Assembly (NCBI RefSeq): GCF_040744945.1
Contig: NZ_CP160453.1
Coordinates: forward strand, 6,200,001-6,264,000
Length of the DNA: 64,000 bases
Source: Saccharothrix sp. HUAS TT1
GTDB lineage: Bacteria > Actinomycetota > Actinomycetes > Mycobacteriales > Pseudonocardiaceae
Reading direction: 5' to 3'
Positions 44,841 to 52,811 of this stretch are shown here, in pieces. Positions within the stretch are counted from its first letter, which is position 1; each line of letters begins with the position of its first letter. Made by a program: the position numbers and the translations under genes. The notes beneath the pieces are model-generated. The model saw only the letters and a program-made list of their open reading frames with translations. It was not told the origin of the DNA and searched no databases.

Positions 44841-46264
44841 CCGCTCGCCGGGCGCGCGGCTAGCCGGGGTGACGTGAACTGGCCGTGGAAGCCGAACGGG
44901 ATGGCGTGCGGCACCTCGGCTCGTGCCACCTCCTCGAACGTGGCCGCGTCGAGCACCAGCAGGCCGGACCGGCCGGCGTCGGCGTCCAGCACCACGGACA
45001 GCAGCACGCCGTCGTCCTCCGCCCGCGCGTCCGGCGAGGGGACGAACACCGGTTCGCCCGGGTACTTCCCCGGTTCCCGCCAGTAGCTCGTCCGTCCACT
45101 TCGGACGTCCAGTTTGACCAGCTGGTTGAGGAAGTCGCGGGTGCCGTTGTCCCGCGCGCCGACGCCGTACGCGTACCGGTACTCGCGGCCGTTGTGCGTG
45201 TTGTACGCGATGCGCGGCAGCTCGAAGGCGTCCTCGGCCAGCCGCCGCGACCGGACCCCGCCGCCGGCCAGGTCCACCTCGTACCGGGTGGGGAAGGCCG
45301 GCGGCAGGTCGCCGCCGCCGCGCACCCCGTCCAGGTACAGCGCGTCGACCACGCCCGCGTCCGGGTACGCGCAGATGTCGACCACCACCCGCCCGTCGGC
45401 GTCGAAGGCGTTGATGTGGTGGAAGCCGAAGAACGCGTCGGTGCGCGCGTCGGCGACCACCGACCCGTCCCGCTGGTCGAACACGACGAACCGCGTGCCC
45501 AGCTCGGGCCGCCACCGGTAGTTCTCGATGAACGGCTTGCCGCGGAACAGCAGCCCCAGCGGGTTGACCACGTACGGGAAGATGGCCAGCACCACGTGCC
45601 GCTCGGTGACGGCGAAGCTGTGCAGGTAGCCGGGGCGGTCGGTGGACAGGCTCGCCAGCAGGCGCCGGTCCCGGCCGCGCTGCCGGTAGATCCGGTAGAC
45701 GCTGCGCCTGCCGAACTTCAGCACGTAGTTGACCAGGTCGCCGGTGAGCGGCGCCCGGTGCGGGTGCGCGGTGGTGACGTGGCCGGTGATCCCGTCGTCG
45801 TGGTCGGAGACGCCGACGGTGGCCAGCGTGTCCCGGTCGAACTCGACCGCGATGGGCGTCTCGGTGAGCGCCCAGTCCCGCTCGCCGTCGGACACCACGT
45901 TGACGTTGGTGTTCGGCGTGGTGCGCAGCCGCGGGTGGGTGAAGAAGCGGGCGAAGAGGGAGCGGCACGGGTCGGTGGCGAACTCGCCGAACGCGATGCG
46001 GCCCTCGTCGCGGACGGCCTTGAAGCTCGGCGTCTCCAGGTAGCGGTTGCGGTAGGAGACCACGCCGTCGGCGAAGCCGAAGCGGTGCAGCATCGCCTGG
46101 CCGTCGAACCAGTGGCGGAACGAGCGGTGGTCGTCCTCGAACTTGGCGGGCCCGTTGCGCACCAGGGCGCCGGACAGCCAGGGCGGCAGCTCGCCGCGCA
46201 CTTCGAGGTCGTCGATGACGACCTCCTGGTCGAGGGTCTGGAACCCGGCTTGGACGCCCCGCAC
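44804..46264 (-). CDS. carotenoid oxygenase family protein (RPE65/CCD type)
   Basis: 486 aa, full family length, from GTG 46264 with GGGAGGTG upstream. The four iron-binding histidines are found in the expected order: TTAHPHRAP, YLHSFAVTERHVVL, FGFHHINAFD and FGFHGQF near the C-terminus, together with ELPPWLSGALVRNGPAKFE at the start and HWFDGQAMLHRF. Such enzymes cleave double bonds of carotenoids, stilbenes or lignin-derived compounds with O2 and Fe(II). No carotenoid genes are in the window. Three tandem AACANNGTT elements precede it. Confidence 0.9.
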   Translation of the reverse strand: MRGVQAGFQTLDQEVVIDDLEVRGELPPWLSGALVRNGPAKFEDDHRSFRHWFDGQAMLHRFGFADGVVSYRNRYLETPSFKAVRDEGRIAFGEFATDPCRSLFARFFTHPRLRTTPNTNVNVVSDGERDWALTETPIAVEFDRDTLATVGVSDHDDGITGHVTTAHPHRAPLTGDLVNYVLKFGRRSVYRIYRQRGRDRRLLASLSTDRPGYLHSFAVTERHVVLAIFPYVVNPLGLLFRGKPFIENYRWRPELGTRFVVFDQRDGSVVADARTDAFFGFHHINAFDADGRVVVDICAYPDAGVVDALYLDGVRGGGDLPPAFPTRYEVDLAGGGVRSRRLAEDAFELPRIAYNTHNGREYRYAYGVGARDNGTRDFLNQLVKLDVRSGRTSYWREPGKYPGEPVFVPSPDARAEDDGVLLSVVLDADAGRSGLLVLDAATFEEVARAEVPHAIPFGFHGQFTSPRLAARPASGQPSNPANTPGS

Positions 46265-46278
46265 GGCCCACCTCCCAG

Positions 46279-46313
46279 AACACTGTTACACAACAATGTT
46301 ATAAAACACCGTT
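46279..46313. promoter_or_regulatory. three tandem AACANNGTT operators, 13-bp period
   Basis: AACACTGTT (46279-46287), AACAATGTT (46292-46300) and AACACCGTT (46305-46313) are each near-palindromic, in direct repeat with exactly 4 bp between units. They begin 15 bp upstream of the carotenoid oxygenase start, overlapping the place of its promoter. This is a strong candidate for cooperative repressor binding; no regulator gene sits next to it. Confidence 0.78.
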
Positions 46314-46399
46314 TTGCATCATCCGTCAAGCTGGGGCGCATCGACCGAGGGGTGGCACGTTGGCGCCTAGCACGCAGACGTAACATCCACGTCCGGCAA

Positions 46400-46419
46400 T
46401 TGTGTAAGCGCTAATACAA
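46400..46419. promoter_or_regulatory. imperfect palindrome before the iminopeptidase gene
   Basis: A 20-bp element with TTGT/ACAA ends and a central AAGCGCTA lies 14 bp before the GTG start. Sixteen of 20 positions are symmetric. It is a possible operator. Confidence 0.4.
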
Positions 46420-46432
46420 CCTGGGGGACCTC

Positions 46433-47356
46433 GTGCTGTACCCGGAGATCGAGCCGTACGACCGCGGGATGCTCGACGTCGGCGACGGGCACCGGCTGTA
46501 CTGGGAGGTGTGCGGCAACCCGAACGGGAAACCGGCCGTGGTGCTGCACGGCGGGCCGGGGTCCGGCTGCACGCCGCGAGCCCGCCGGTACTTCGACCCG
46601 CGGGCGTACCGGGTGGTGCTGTTCGACCAGCGCGGGTGCGGGCGGAGCACGCCGCACGCCGGGCAGCCCGTGGTCGACCTGTCCACCAACACCACCGACC
46701 ACCTGGTCGCCGACCTGGAACGGCTGCGCGAGTTCCTGGGCATCGACCGGTGGCTGCTGTTCGCGGCGTCCTGGGGCTCGGTGCTCGGCCTGGTGTACGC
46801 GGAGCGGTTCCCGCACCGGGTCTCGGAGATGGTGCACGCGGGCGTGGCCACCGGGCGGCGGTCCGAGACCGACCTGCTGACCACGGGGCTGGCCCCGATG
46901 TTCCCGCGGGCCCACGCCAGGTTCCGGGAGCTGGCGCCGGCCGGCGATCCCGCGGCGGGATACCTCGAACTGCTCCTCTCCCCCGACCCCGCCGTGCACC
47001 ACCGCGCCGCGCGGGAGTGGTGCGCGTGGGAGGACGCCATCCAGCCGTTGACGTCCGGCGCGGGCCGGTCCGACCAGCCGGAGCACGCGCTGGCGTTCGC
47101 CCGGCTGGTCACGCACTACTGGGCGCACGGCTCGTGGCTGCCGGAGGGGATCGTGCTGGCGGAGGCCGGGAAGCTCGCCGGCATCCCCGGCGTGATCGTC
47201 CAGGGGGTGCTGGACCTCATCAACCTGACCGGCACGCCGTTCGACCTGGCCCACGCCTGGCCGGACGCCGAACTGGTCCTCATCCCGGAGACCGCGCACG
47301 GCGGGAGCGACGTGATGACCGATACCCGGGTCGCGGCTACTGACAAATTCCGGTAA
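46433..47356 (+). CDS. pip: proline iminopeptidase-like alpha/beta hydrolase
   Basis: 307 aa from GTG 46433, giving the family start MLYPEIEPYDRGMLDVGDGHRLYWEVCGNPNGKPAVVLHGGPG. The oxyanion-hole HGGPGSG, FDQRGCGRSTPH and the nucleophile elbow FAASWGSVLG are in place; the elbow has Ala where GxSxG usually has Gly. The catalytic Asp region reads IVQGVLDLINLTG rather than GRYDxxCP, and the His is in ETAHGG. It removes N-terminal proline from peptides if active. The two changes around the catalytic residues make substrate or activity less certain than in a standard enzyme. Confidence 0.82.
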   Translation: MLYPEIEPYDRGMLDVGDGHRLYWEVCGNPNGKPAVVLHGGPGSGCTPRARRYFDPRAYRVVLFDQRGCGRSTPHAGQPVVDLSTNTTDHLVADLERLREFLGIDRWLLFAASWGSVLGLVYAERFPHRVSEMVHAGVATGRRSETDLLTTGLAPMFPRAHARFRELAPAGDPAAGYLELLLSPDPAVHHRAAREWCAWEDAIQPLTSGAGRSDQPEHALAFARLVTHYWAHGSWLPEGIVLAEAGKLAGIPGVIVQGVLDLINLTGTPFDLAHAWPDAELVLIPETAHGGSDVMTDTRVAATDKFR

Positions 47357-47419
47357 CACCCGGAAACTCGGTGCGATGCAGTGGTAGCAGCCTGTTCGCC
47401 CGGTGACGAGGGATTGATC

Positions 47420-48232
47420 TTGGAACGGTTCACCGAGAGCGCGCGCCGGGTCTCCGTGCTGGCCCTCCACGAGGCGCGGCAGCTCCACCACACCGCCATC
47501 GGCACCGAGCACCTGCTGCTCGGGCTGCTCGGCGAGGGCGGTGCGGCGTCGTCGTTGCTGGCGGCGTCCGGGTTGACGTTGCCCGGTTGCCGGGCGGACG
47601 TGCGGCGGGCGGACGTGCCGCGGTCAGCAGTGCCGCGGGCGGACGGCCACCTCCGGTTCACGCCCGGCGCCAAGCGGGCGCTGGCGTCGGCGGTGCGCGA
47701 GTCGTTCGCGTTCGGCCACCGGCACGTCACCACCGAGCACCTGCTGCTCGGCGTGCTCACCGAGGCCGAGGGCGTGGTGCTGGACGTGCTGGCCCGGTGC
47801 GGCGCGGACCCGACCGAGGTGCGGGACCGGGCGTTCGCCGCGCTGGCCGGGATCGAGCTGCCACCCGCGCCGCGGGCGGCCCGGCTGTTCCTGAGCTACC
47901 GCCGGCCGCAGGACCTGCACCTGGCCGGTCGGATCGCGGACCGGCTGGACGACATCGGCCGGTCCGTGGTGGGCGACGTCGGCGAGTGCGACGTGCTGCT
48001 CGCCGTCGTCGGGCCGGACTGGGCGCCGACCGACCTGATGCGCACGGAGGTGGAGCGGGCCGAGCGGCGCGCGGTGCCGGTGGTCCCGGTGCTGGTCGAC
48101 GGCGCGGTGCTGCCCGCCGACCAGCTGACCGGGCACGCGGCCGACCACGTCACGGTCCGGCACGAGACGTTCCGGGCGGACGTGGCGCGGTTGGCCGACG
48201 TGCTGCGCTACGCCCAGCCGGGCATCGGGTAG
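47420..48232 (+). CDS. Clp N-terminal domain fused to a shortened TIR-like domain
   Basis: 270 aa from TTG 47420. I chose this start because GAGGGA lies 6 nt before it and it gives the ClpC-like start MERFTESARRVSVLALHEARQL; an in-frame GTG at 47381 is the alternative. Two Clp-N repeats are visible (about 1-55: IGTEHLLLGLLGEGG; about 78-142: RHVTTEHLLLGVLTEAEG). Residues 154-265 follow the TIR pattern: RLFLSYRRPQDLHLAGRIADRLDDIG, then CDVLLAVVGPDW, ERAERRAVPVVPVLVDGAVLP, and FRADVARLADVL. Between the first helix and the CDVLLAVVGP strand about 25 residues of a normal TIR are missing, including the region of the catalytic Glu. There is no AAA+ ATPase domain. A role in recruiting substrates or partners is inference. 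Confidence 0.8.
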   Translation: MERFTESARRVSVLALHEARQLHHTAIGTEHLLLGLLGEGGAASSLLAASGLTLPGCRADVRRADVPRSAVPRADGHLRFTPGAKRALASAVRESFAFGHRHVTTEHLLLGVLTEAEGVVLDVLARCGADPTEVRDRAFAALAGIELPPAPRAARLFLSYRRPQDLHLAGRIADRLDDIGRSVVGDVGECDVLLAVVGPDWAPTDLMRTEVERAERRAVPVVPVLVDGAVLPADQLTGHAADHVTVRHETFRADVARLADVLRYAQPGIG

Positions 48233-49464
48233 CCCGCCATGAGGTCGGCGACCTCGGCGGCGATCCGGTCCAGCGCCCGCTCGTCGGCCGCGTCCCGCAC
48301 CGCGCGGTCGATCCAGTCGGCGATCAGGGGCATGTGCTCCTCGGTGAGGCCGCGGGTGGTGACGGCGGCCGTGCCCAGGCGCACGCCGGACGGGTCGAAC
48401 GGCTTGCGCGGGTCGAACGGGATGGTGTTGTAGTTCGCCTCGACGCCCGCGCGGTCCAGCGCCTTGGCCGCGGGCTTGCCCCCGATGCCCTTGCCGGTCA
48501 GGTCGAGCAGCAGCAGGTGGTTGTCGGTGCCGCCGGAGACCAGGTCGAAGCCCCGGTCGAGCAGGGCGGCGGCCAGCGCGCGGGCGTTCTGCACGACGGC
48601 GTGCGCGTAGAGGCCGAACGACGGCTCGGACGCCTCGCCGAGCGCGACCGCGATGGCGGCGGTGGTGTGGTTGTGCGGTCCGCCCTGCAGGACGGGGAAC
48701 ACCGCCTTGTCGACGGCCTTCGCGTGCTCGGCGTCGGTGAGGATCATCGCGCCGCGCGGGCCGCGCAGGGTCTTGTGGGTGGTCGTGGTGATCACCTGGG
48801 CGTGCCCGACCGGTGACGGGTGCGCGCCGCCCGCGACGAGGCCCGCGATGTGCGCGATGTCGGCCACCAGGACCGCGCCGACCTCGTTCGCGATCTCGGC
48901 GAACGCCGGGAAGTCGATGGTGCGCGGGATGGCCGTGCCGCCGCAGAAGATCACCTTGGGGCGTTCGGCGCGGGCCAGGTCGCGGACCTCGTCGAGGTCG
49001 ACCAGCCCGGTCTCCTTGGCGACGCCGTACTGGACGCCGCGGAACCACTTGCCGGTGGCCGAGACGGCCCAGCCGTGGGTGAGGTGCCCGCCGGCGGGCA
49101 GGGCCATGCCCATGACCGCGTCGCCCGGGTCGAGGAACGCCAGGTAGACGGCGAGGTTGGCGGGCGAGCCGGAGTAGGGCTGGACGTTGGCGTGGTCGAC
49201 GCCGAACAGCGCCCTGGCCCGGCGGACCGCCAGCTCCTCGACCGGGTCGACCACCTGCTGGCCCTCGTAGTAGCGGCGGCCCGCGTAGCCCTCGGAGTAC
49301 TTGTTGGTCAGCACGGAGCCGGTGGCTTCGAGCACGGCGGTCGAGACGTAGTTCTCCGAGGCGATCAGGCGGACCTTCTCGAACTGGCGGCGGGCCTCGG
49401 TCTGGACCAGTCGGGCGACCTCGGGGTCGGAACCGGTCAACGACGGGATCGCGGGTTCGTGCAC
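48208..49464 (-). CDS. glyA: serine hydroxymethyltransferase
   Basis: 418 aa. The PLP lysine is in TTTTHKTLRGPRGAMI, with the other family motifs SENYVS, TNKYSEGYAGRRYYEG, VQPYSGSPANLAVYLAFLDPGD and VADIAHIAGLVAGG. It converts serine and tetrahydrofolate to glycine and methylene-THF. I place the start at GTG 49464 because GGAGG lies 5 nt before it; a GTG four codons upstream (49476) has no ribosome site. The upstream leader carries a ZTP riboswitch, so expression rises when folate-derived one-carbon units run short. The 3' end overlaps the Clp-N/TIR-like gene by 25 bp. Confidence 0.95.
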   Translation of the reverse strand: MHEPAIPSLTGSDPEVARLVQTEARRQFEKVRLIASENYVSTAVLEATGSVLTNKYSEGYAGRRYYEGQQVVDPVEELAVRRARALFGVDHANVQPYSGSPANLAVYLAFLDPGDAVMGMALPAGGHLTHGWAVSATGKWFRGVQYGVAKETGLVDLDEVRDLARAERPKVIFCGGTAIPRTIDFPAFAEIANEVGAVLVADIAHIAGLVAGGAHPSPVGHAQVITTTTHKTLRGPRGAMILTDAEHAKAVDKAVFPVLQGGPHNHTTAAIAVALGEASEPSFGLYAHAVVQNARALAAALLDRGFDLVSGGTDNHLLLLDLTGKGIGGKPAAKALDRAGVEANYNTIPFDPRKPFDPSGVRLGTAAVTTRGLTEEHMPLIADWIDRAVRDAADERALDRIAAEVADLMAGYPMPGWA

Positions 49465-49483
49465 GACGACCTCCACGCGCGCG

Positions 49484-49575
49484 GGGGCGCTGCCGTGGCA
49501 CCCAGGCGCGCGGTGCGATCCGGCTCAACGCTCCCCGGTGGTCGTTCCCACCCTCGACACGCCAGTCGCGAACAC
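49484..49575 (-). ncRNA. ZTP (pfl) riboswitch
   Basis: Read on the minus strand, the leader contains the conserved blocks of the pfl motif in order: CGCGACTGGCG (49560-49570), then a helix closed by GTGGGAACGACCAC, then CCGGGGAGCG, and after a variable loop GCGCCTGGGTGCC (49496-49509 area) that forms the pseudoknot half of the binding site. These riboswitches sense ZTP/ZMP, the alarmone of 10-formyl-THF shortage, and turn on folate and purine genes, with glyA a frequent target. No U-tract terminator is seen, so control at ribosome access is more likely. Confidence 0.93.
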
Positions 49576-49631
49576 CGCGGACTCTACCCCGGCGCACTCG
49601 CGCGGCGGCCGGTTTTGGGCGGAACGGGCCA

Positions 49632-49682
49632 TTGCCGTTATCGCTGGTCACCCATACGTTGTGGGTTGGAAAAGTTCCAACC
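49632..49682 (+). promoter_or_regulatory. promoter with an 8-bp inverted repeat at the start point
   Basis: TTGCCG (49632-49637), 17 bp, TACGTT (49655-49660) gives a vegetative-type promoter. Immediately after it GGTTGGAA and TTCCAACC flank AAG (49664-49682), placing an operator, or a hairpin in the 5' mRNA end, at the expected transcription start for the gene at 49729. Confidence 0.6.
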
Positions 49683-49728
49683 GGCCCTGTGCCACGTCAG
49701 CACTTCCCCCTGCCCCGAAAGGACTGAC

Positions 49729-50574
49729 GTGCTCGATCGGCGAACGTTCGTGCTGGGAGCAGCCGCCACCGCGGCGCTCGCCGGCGCACTACCGGCCCAC
49801 GCGGCGCCCGCGTCGGGCAAGGCCGCGGACAACCCCCGCGAAACCGCCGGCGTGTTCCTCGCGCCCGACGGCTCCCCTCTCATGCTGACCCGCCAGGACG
49901 GCCAGTGGCTCCTGGTCGACGAGGGCGGTTCGGTGCGCATCACCACCGGCCTCGCCGGCGCGGACCTGGTCGACGTCACCGGCGACGGCTCCGCGCTCAG
50001 CGCCGTCGGCGCGGTGCGCGGCGATCCGGTCGCCGCCATCTGGGAGTCCACCGACGCCGTCACCTGGCGCGAGGTCCGCCGGCTGCACGGCGTGCGGTCG
50101 GAGTTCACCGCGGTCGGCGCCGGCCTGGCGCTCGGCTCCGTCGTCAAGCACGAGCGCGCCTCGGTGGTGCGCATCGCGGCCCGCCGCACCGGGTCGGGCT
50201 GGAGCACCGTCCCGGTCCGCGGCCTGGAGTGGACCGACGGCCTGGCCGCCACCGCCGTCGCCGCGACCGGCGACGGGTGGATCGCGGCGGCCGTCGACAT
50301 CTCCGGCACCGTCCTGCACACCTCGCGCGACGGCGTCACGTGGACCTCGCGACCGCGGCTGGACGGTGTCGCGGTGCGCGGCCTGACCTCGGTAGCCGGC
50401 CGCGTGCACTGGGTCGGCAACGACGTGGTCGACGCCACCCCGCTGACCGGCGTGCTCGACGCGGAGCGGCGCAGCCCGGCCGTGCCGCTCGACGCCAAGG
50501 CCCTCGGTGTCGCGGGCGCCCGTTCCGGCTGGCTCACCGGCGGTCGGCTGATCACCGCGGAGGCGGCCCGATGA
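49729..50574 (+). CDS. secreted protein with Tat-like signal, possible beta-propeller
   Basis: 281 aa from GTG 49729 (GAAAGGA site). The start MLDRRTFVLGAAATAALAGALPAHAAP has a twin-arginine motif (DRRTFVLG) and an AHA cleavage site. The mature part is built from blade-like repeats (VTGDGSALSAVGAVRGDPVAAIWESTDAVTWREVR, ATGDGWIAAAVDISGTVLHTSRDGVTWTSRP), with the SxDGxTW pattern of Asp-box/sialidase-like propellers. No catalytic residues can be named. The following gene starts within its stop (ATGA), so it probably works with the extensin-like peptidase domain protein. Confidence 0.75.
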   Translation: MLDRRTFVLGAAATAALAGALPAHAAPASGKAADNPRETAGVFLAPDGSPLMLTRQDGQWLLVDEGGSVRITTGLAGADLVDVTGDGSALSAVGAVRGDPVAAIWESTDAVTWREVRRLHGVRSEFTAVGAGLALGSVVKHERASVVRIAARRTGSGWSTVPVRGLEWTDGLAATAVAATGDGWIAAAVDISGTVLHTSRDGVTWTSRPRLDGVAVRGLTSVAGRVHWVGNDVVDATPLTGVLDAERRSPAVPLDAKALGVAGARSGWLTGGRLITAEAAR

Positions 50575-51230
50575 TCACGTTCAGCCGCATCGACGGCACC
50601 CCCGTGTACTACTGGCGGTCCAGCCGCGGCAACACGACGCTGCGCAACTGGCAGGCCACGCAGGCGTTCTACGACTCGCTGGTGCTGTGGATCCGGGACC
50701 TGCGGTCGTTGTCGTCGGGGTACGGCAGCGTCACGTACCTGGTGTCGGCGGGCTTCTACGTGAACAAGCCCGGCCAGCACGGCGCGGGCACCGCGATGGA
50801 CCTCGACCACGTCCGGTGGAGCGGCGGCCAGGTGTCGTCGCCGCTGGACCGCGACCACGCGTCCGGCACGCTCGCGACCCGCCGCCGCTACCTGGCGGTG
50901 GACGCGGTGTGCCGGCGGCGGTTCCGGTACGCGCTGGACGGGTGGTACAACGCCGACCACGCCGACCACATCCACTCCGACTTCGGCGGGCTGCCGGTCC
51001 GCTGCGTGACGGGTTCGGAGAGCGACGCGAAGTTCGTGCAGGCGCTGTGCAACAACTTCATGAGCTCGGGCCTGGCGGTGGACGGCATCTGGGGTCCGCT
51101 GACGCAGAGCGCGTTCACCACGGCCAAGTCCCGGCTCGGCGTCACCGGCGACCCGCACAGCAGCAGCGCGGCGTGGCAGTCGTTCCTGTCGGCGGCGGCG
51201 CGCAGGGGTTTCGCGAACCAGGCGTTCTGA
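50571..51230 (+). CDS. extensin-like / M15-type peptidase domain protein with peptidoglycan-binding-like tail
   Basis: 219 aa. Zinc-site motifs of the extensin-like C-terminal/D-Ala-D-Ala carboxypeptidase fold are visible: HGAGTAMDLDHVRW and HADHIHSDFGG. The C-terminal 70 residues (KFVQALCNNFMSSGLAVDGIWGPLTQSAFTTAKSRLGV) match a peptidoglycan-binding-type helical repeat (VDGxWGPxT). No signal peptide is evident, so export may depend on the co-translated Tat-type partner upstream. A wall-peptide hydrolase or a protein using this fold for binding are both possible. Confidence 0.8.
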   Translation: MITFSRIDGTPVYYWRSSRGNTTLRNWQATQAFYDSLVLWIRDLRSLSSGYGSVTYLVSAGFYVNKPGQHGAGTAMDLDHVRWSGGQVSSPLDRDHASGTLATRRRYLAVDAVCRRRFRYALDGWYNADHADHIHSDFGGLPVRCVTGSESDAKFVQALCNNFMSSGLAVDGIWGPLTQSAFTTAKSRLGVTGDPHSSSAAWQSFLSAAARRGFANQAF

Positions 51231-51234
51231 TCGT

Positions 51235-51278
51235 CCGGGCGGGTCCGGGATCGGTGGCAGCTCCCCGGACCCGCCCGG
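51235..51278. terminator. bidirectional hairpin terminator
   Basis: A perfect 15-bp stem (CCGGGCGGGTCCGGG and its complement) with a 14-nt loop separates the convergent genes ending at 51230 and 51294. Confidence 0.85.
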
Positions 51279-51293
51279 TTCGATCCTGAGCGT

Positions 51294-52403
51294 TCAACCC
51301 GGGTGTTCCGAGCGCAGGACACGCGCGTTCCGGAGGTAGGACACGCGGGTGGTGGTGCTGGTGGTGGAGATCAGGCCCAGCAGGCTCCGGCGGTCGGCGC
51401 GGGGGCGGGTGGCCAGGCCGACCGCGGCGGCGGCGAGCAGGACCAGGCCGGTGTGACCGGTCGAGAGCAGCCACAGCACCGGGAGCCACCACACGACGAA
51501 CCGCAGCAGCACGGCGCGCGGCGGGGCCGGGCCCCCGGTGCGCGCGTCGACCAGCGCCAGGTGGAACGCCACCTGGCCCGGTGTCGCCCGGTCCGCGCGC
51601 AGCAACGGCACCACGACGGTGGCGACGACCAGCACCAGCGCCCCCGCGAGCGCGCCGAACCAGTCCGACGCGGCGACGTCGGTCAGCCGGGCCACCCCGG
51701 TCCCCTCCCCCACCAGCACGAGCACCGCCCGGAACGCGAACTGCGCCAGCGCGAGCGTGAGCAGGTCGCCCGCGAACGCCAGGCCGCGGCGGAGCAGGCC
51801 CGGCGGCCCGGTGTCGGCCACCGGCTCCGGCTCGGCGGGCGGCAGCCGCCGACCGAGCCACCGGGCGAGCAGCCAGCCGACGAGCGCACCCGCCGTGTTC
51901 GTCATCAGGTCATCCACGTCCGCGAGCCGGTACGGGCACGGGTAGAGGCCGAACGCGGCGGTCCCCTGCGTGGTCTCCACCGCCAGCGACACCAGCAGCC
52001 CGATCGCGGTCGACGCCACCGCACCGCGCCGGAACCGGTAGCGCAGCAGGAAGCCCAGCGGCACGAACAGCACCACGTTCAGCGCCACCTGGACGAACGC
52101 CGGGCTCGTCGGCGAGTACCCGGCGGCGGCGATGTCGTCCAGCGAGGCGAACGGCCGGAGCTGCCAGTAGTCGCGGGTCGGGCGGCCCGAGCAGAACCCG
52201 TCGGTCACCACCGGCAGCGGGAAGAGGGTGAACGCCACCAGCCCGCACCCGTACAGCGCGCCGGCCGCGGCCACCACCGCCGACCAGCCGGTCAGCCGAC
52301 CGCGCCGGCGGTACTGCCAGTGCACCCAGGGCAGCACCGCCACCGGCGCCAGCAGGGCGAACAGCACCAGCGTGATGATCGACTCGCTCAGCCGCACCGA
52401 CAC
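51294..52403 (-). CDS. VanZ-RDD fusion membrane protein
   Basis: 369 aa from GTG 52403. TAGCGT ends 8 nt before it, so the mRNA may be leaderless; the longer frame upstream is Arg/Gly-rich and unlikely. The first half is a VanZ domain (LVAFTLFPLPVV, then VALNVVLFVPLGFLLRYRF, VETTQG and ADVDDLMTNTAGALVGWLLARW). The second half is an RDD domain (about 205-340: RRGLAFAGDLLTLALAQFAFR, ATPGQVAFHLALVDARTGGPAPPRAVLLRFVVWWLP). VanZ proteins confer low-level teicoplanin or lipoglycopeptide tolerance in Gram-positive bacteria; RDD is of unknown function. The fusion is known in actinomycetes. Confidence 0.88.
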   Translation of the reverse strand: MSVRLSESIITLVLFALLAPVAVLPWVHWQYRRRGRLTGWSAVVAAAGALYGCGLVAFTLFPLPVVTDGFCSGRPTRDYWQLRPFASLDDIAAAGYSPTSPAFVQVALNVVLFVPLGFLLRYRFRRGAVASTAIGLLVSLAVETTQGTAAFGLYPCPYRLADVDDLMTNTAGALVGWLLARWLGRRLPPAEPEPVADTGPPGLLRRGLAFAGDLLTLALAQFAFRAVLVLVGEGTGVARLTDVAASDWFGALAGALVLVVATVVVPLLRADRATPGQVAFHLALVDARTGGPAPPRAVLLRFVVWWLPVLWLLSTGHTGLVLLAAAAVGLATRPRADRRSLLGLISTTSTTTRVSYLRNARVLRSEHPG

Positions 52404-52800
52404 GGCGGCCACGCTAGGCGGCGGGTCCTCGGCGCGCCCGCCGGTCACCTGATCGTGCGATCGAACCGATCGCGGGCCGCCGCCGAACACCTGCCGAGCA
52501 CTTCCGCCCGCCGGGATCGGTCGGCGGGTCGACGCGGCGCTGCCCGCGCCGGCGCTGTCGGCCGAACGGCGGGCGTTCACGGTGAAAGACGAGGCGGGCG
52601 CCCCCGACCTGCAGCCGCCGCTGCCGCCGAGCGTCACGGCGGACGGACCGGTGCAGGGGGTCCGCGAACCCGGCGGCTACCTGCCCCGGCCGACGGCCGC
52701 GCTCCGCCTGCTGCACCCGCTCGTGCCGGCGCGCCCCAGGGCCTCCCCCGGGCGCGACAACGGCACCTTCACCCAGTCCGCCGAACGGCGTCCGGGCTCG
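52404..52800. other. region without a supported gene
   Basis: About 400 bp with short open frames on both strands but no ribosome site with a matching start and no recognisable domain. On the minus strand GQVAAGFADPLHRSV (about 52640-52690) faintly resembles the GxVGTGF motif of the OB-fold of bacterial ATP-dependent ligases, so this may be further debris of the ligase pseudogene next to it. Confidence 0.4.
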
Positions 52801-52811
52801 TAGCGCGAGGA

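Noticed and set aside
47575..48232. Catalytically active TIR NADase.
   Set aside because: The segment that should hold the catalytic Glu is missing; only the outer strands and helices are recognisable.
52582..52803. A 73-codon + strand frame (MKDEAGAPDLQPP).
   Set aside because: No ribosome site, no family and no support from neighbours; it may lie in ligase pseudogene debris.
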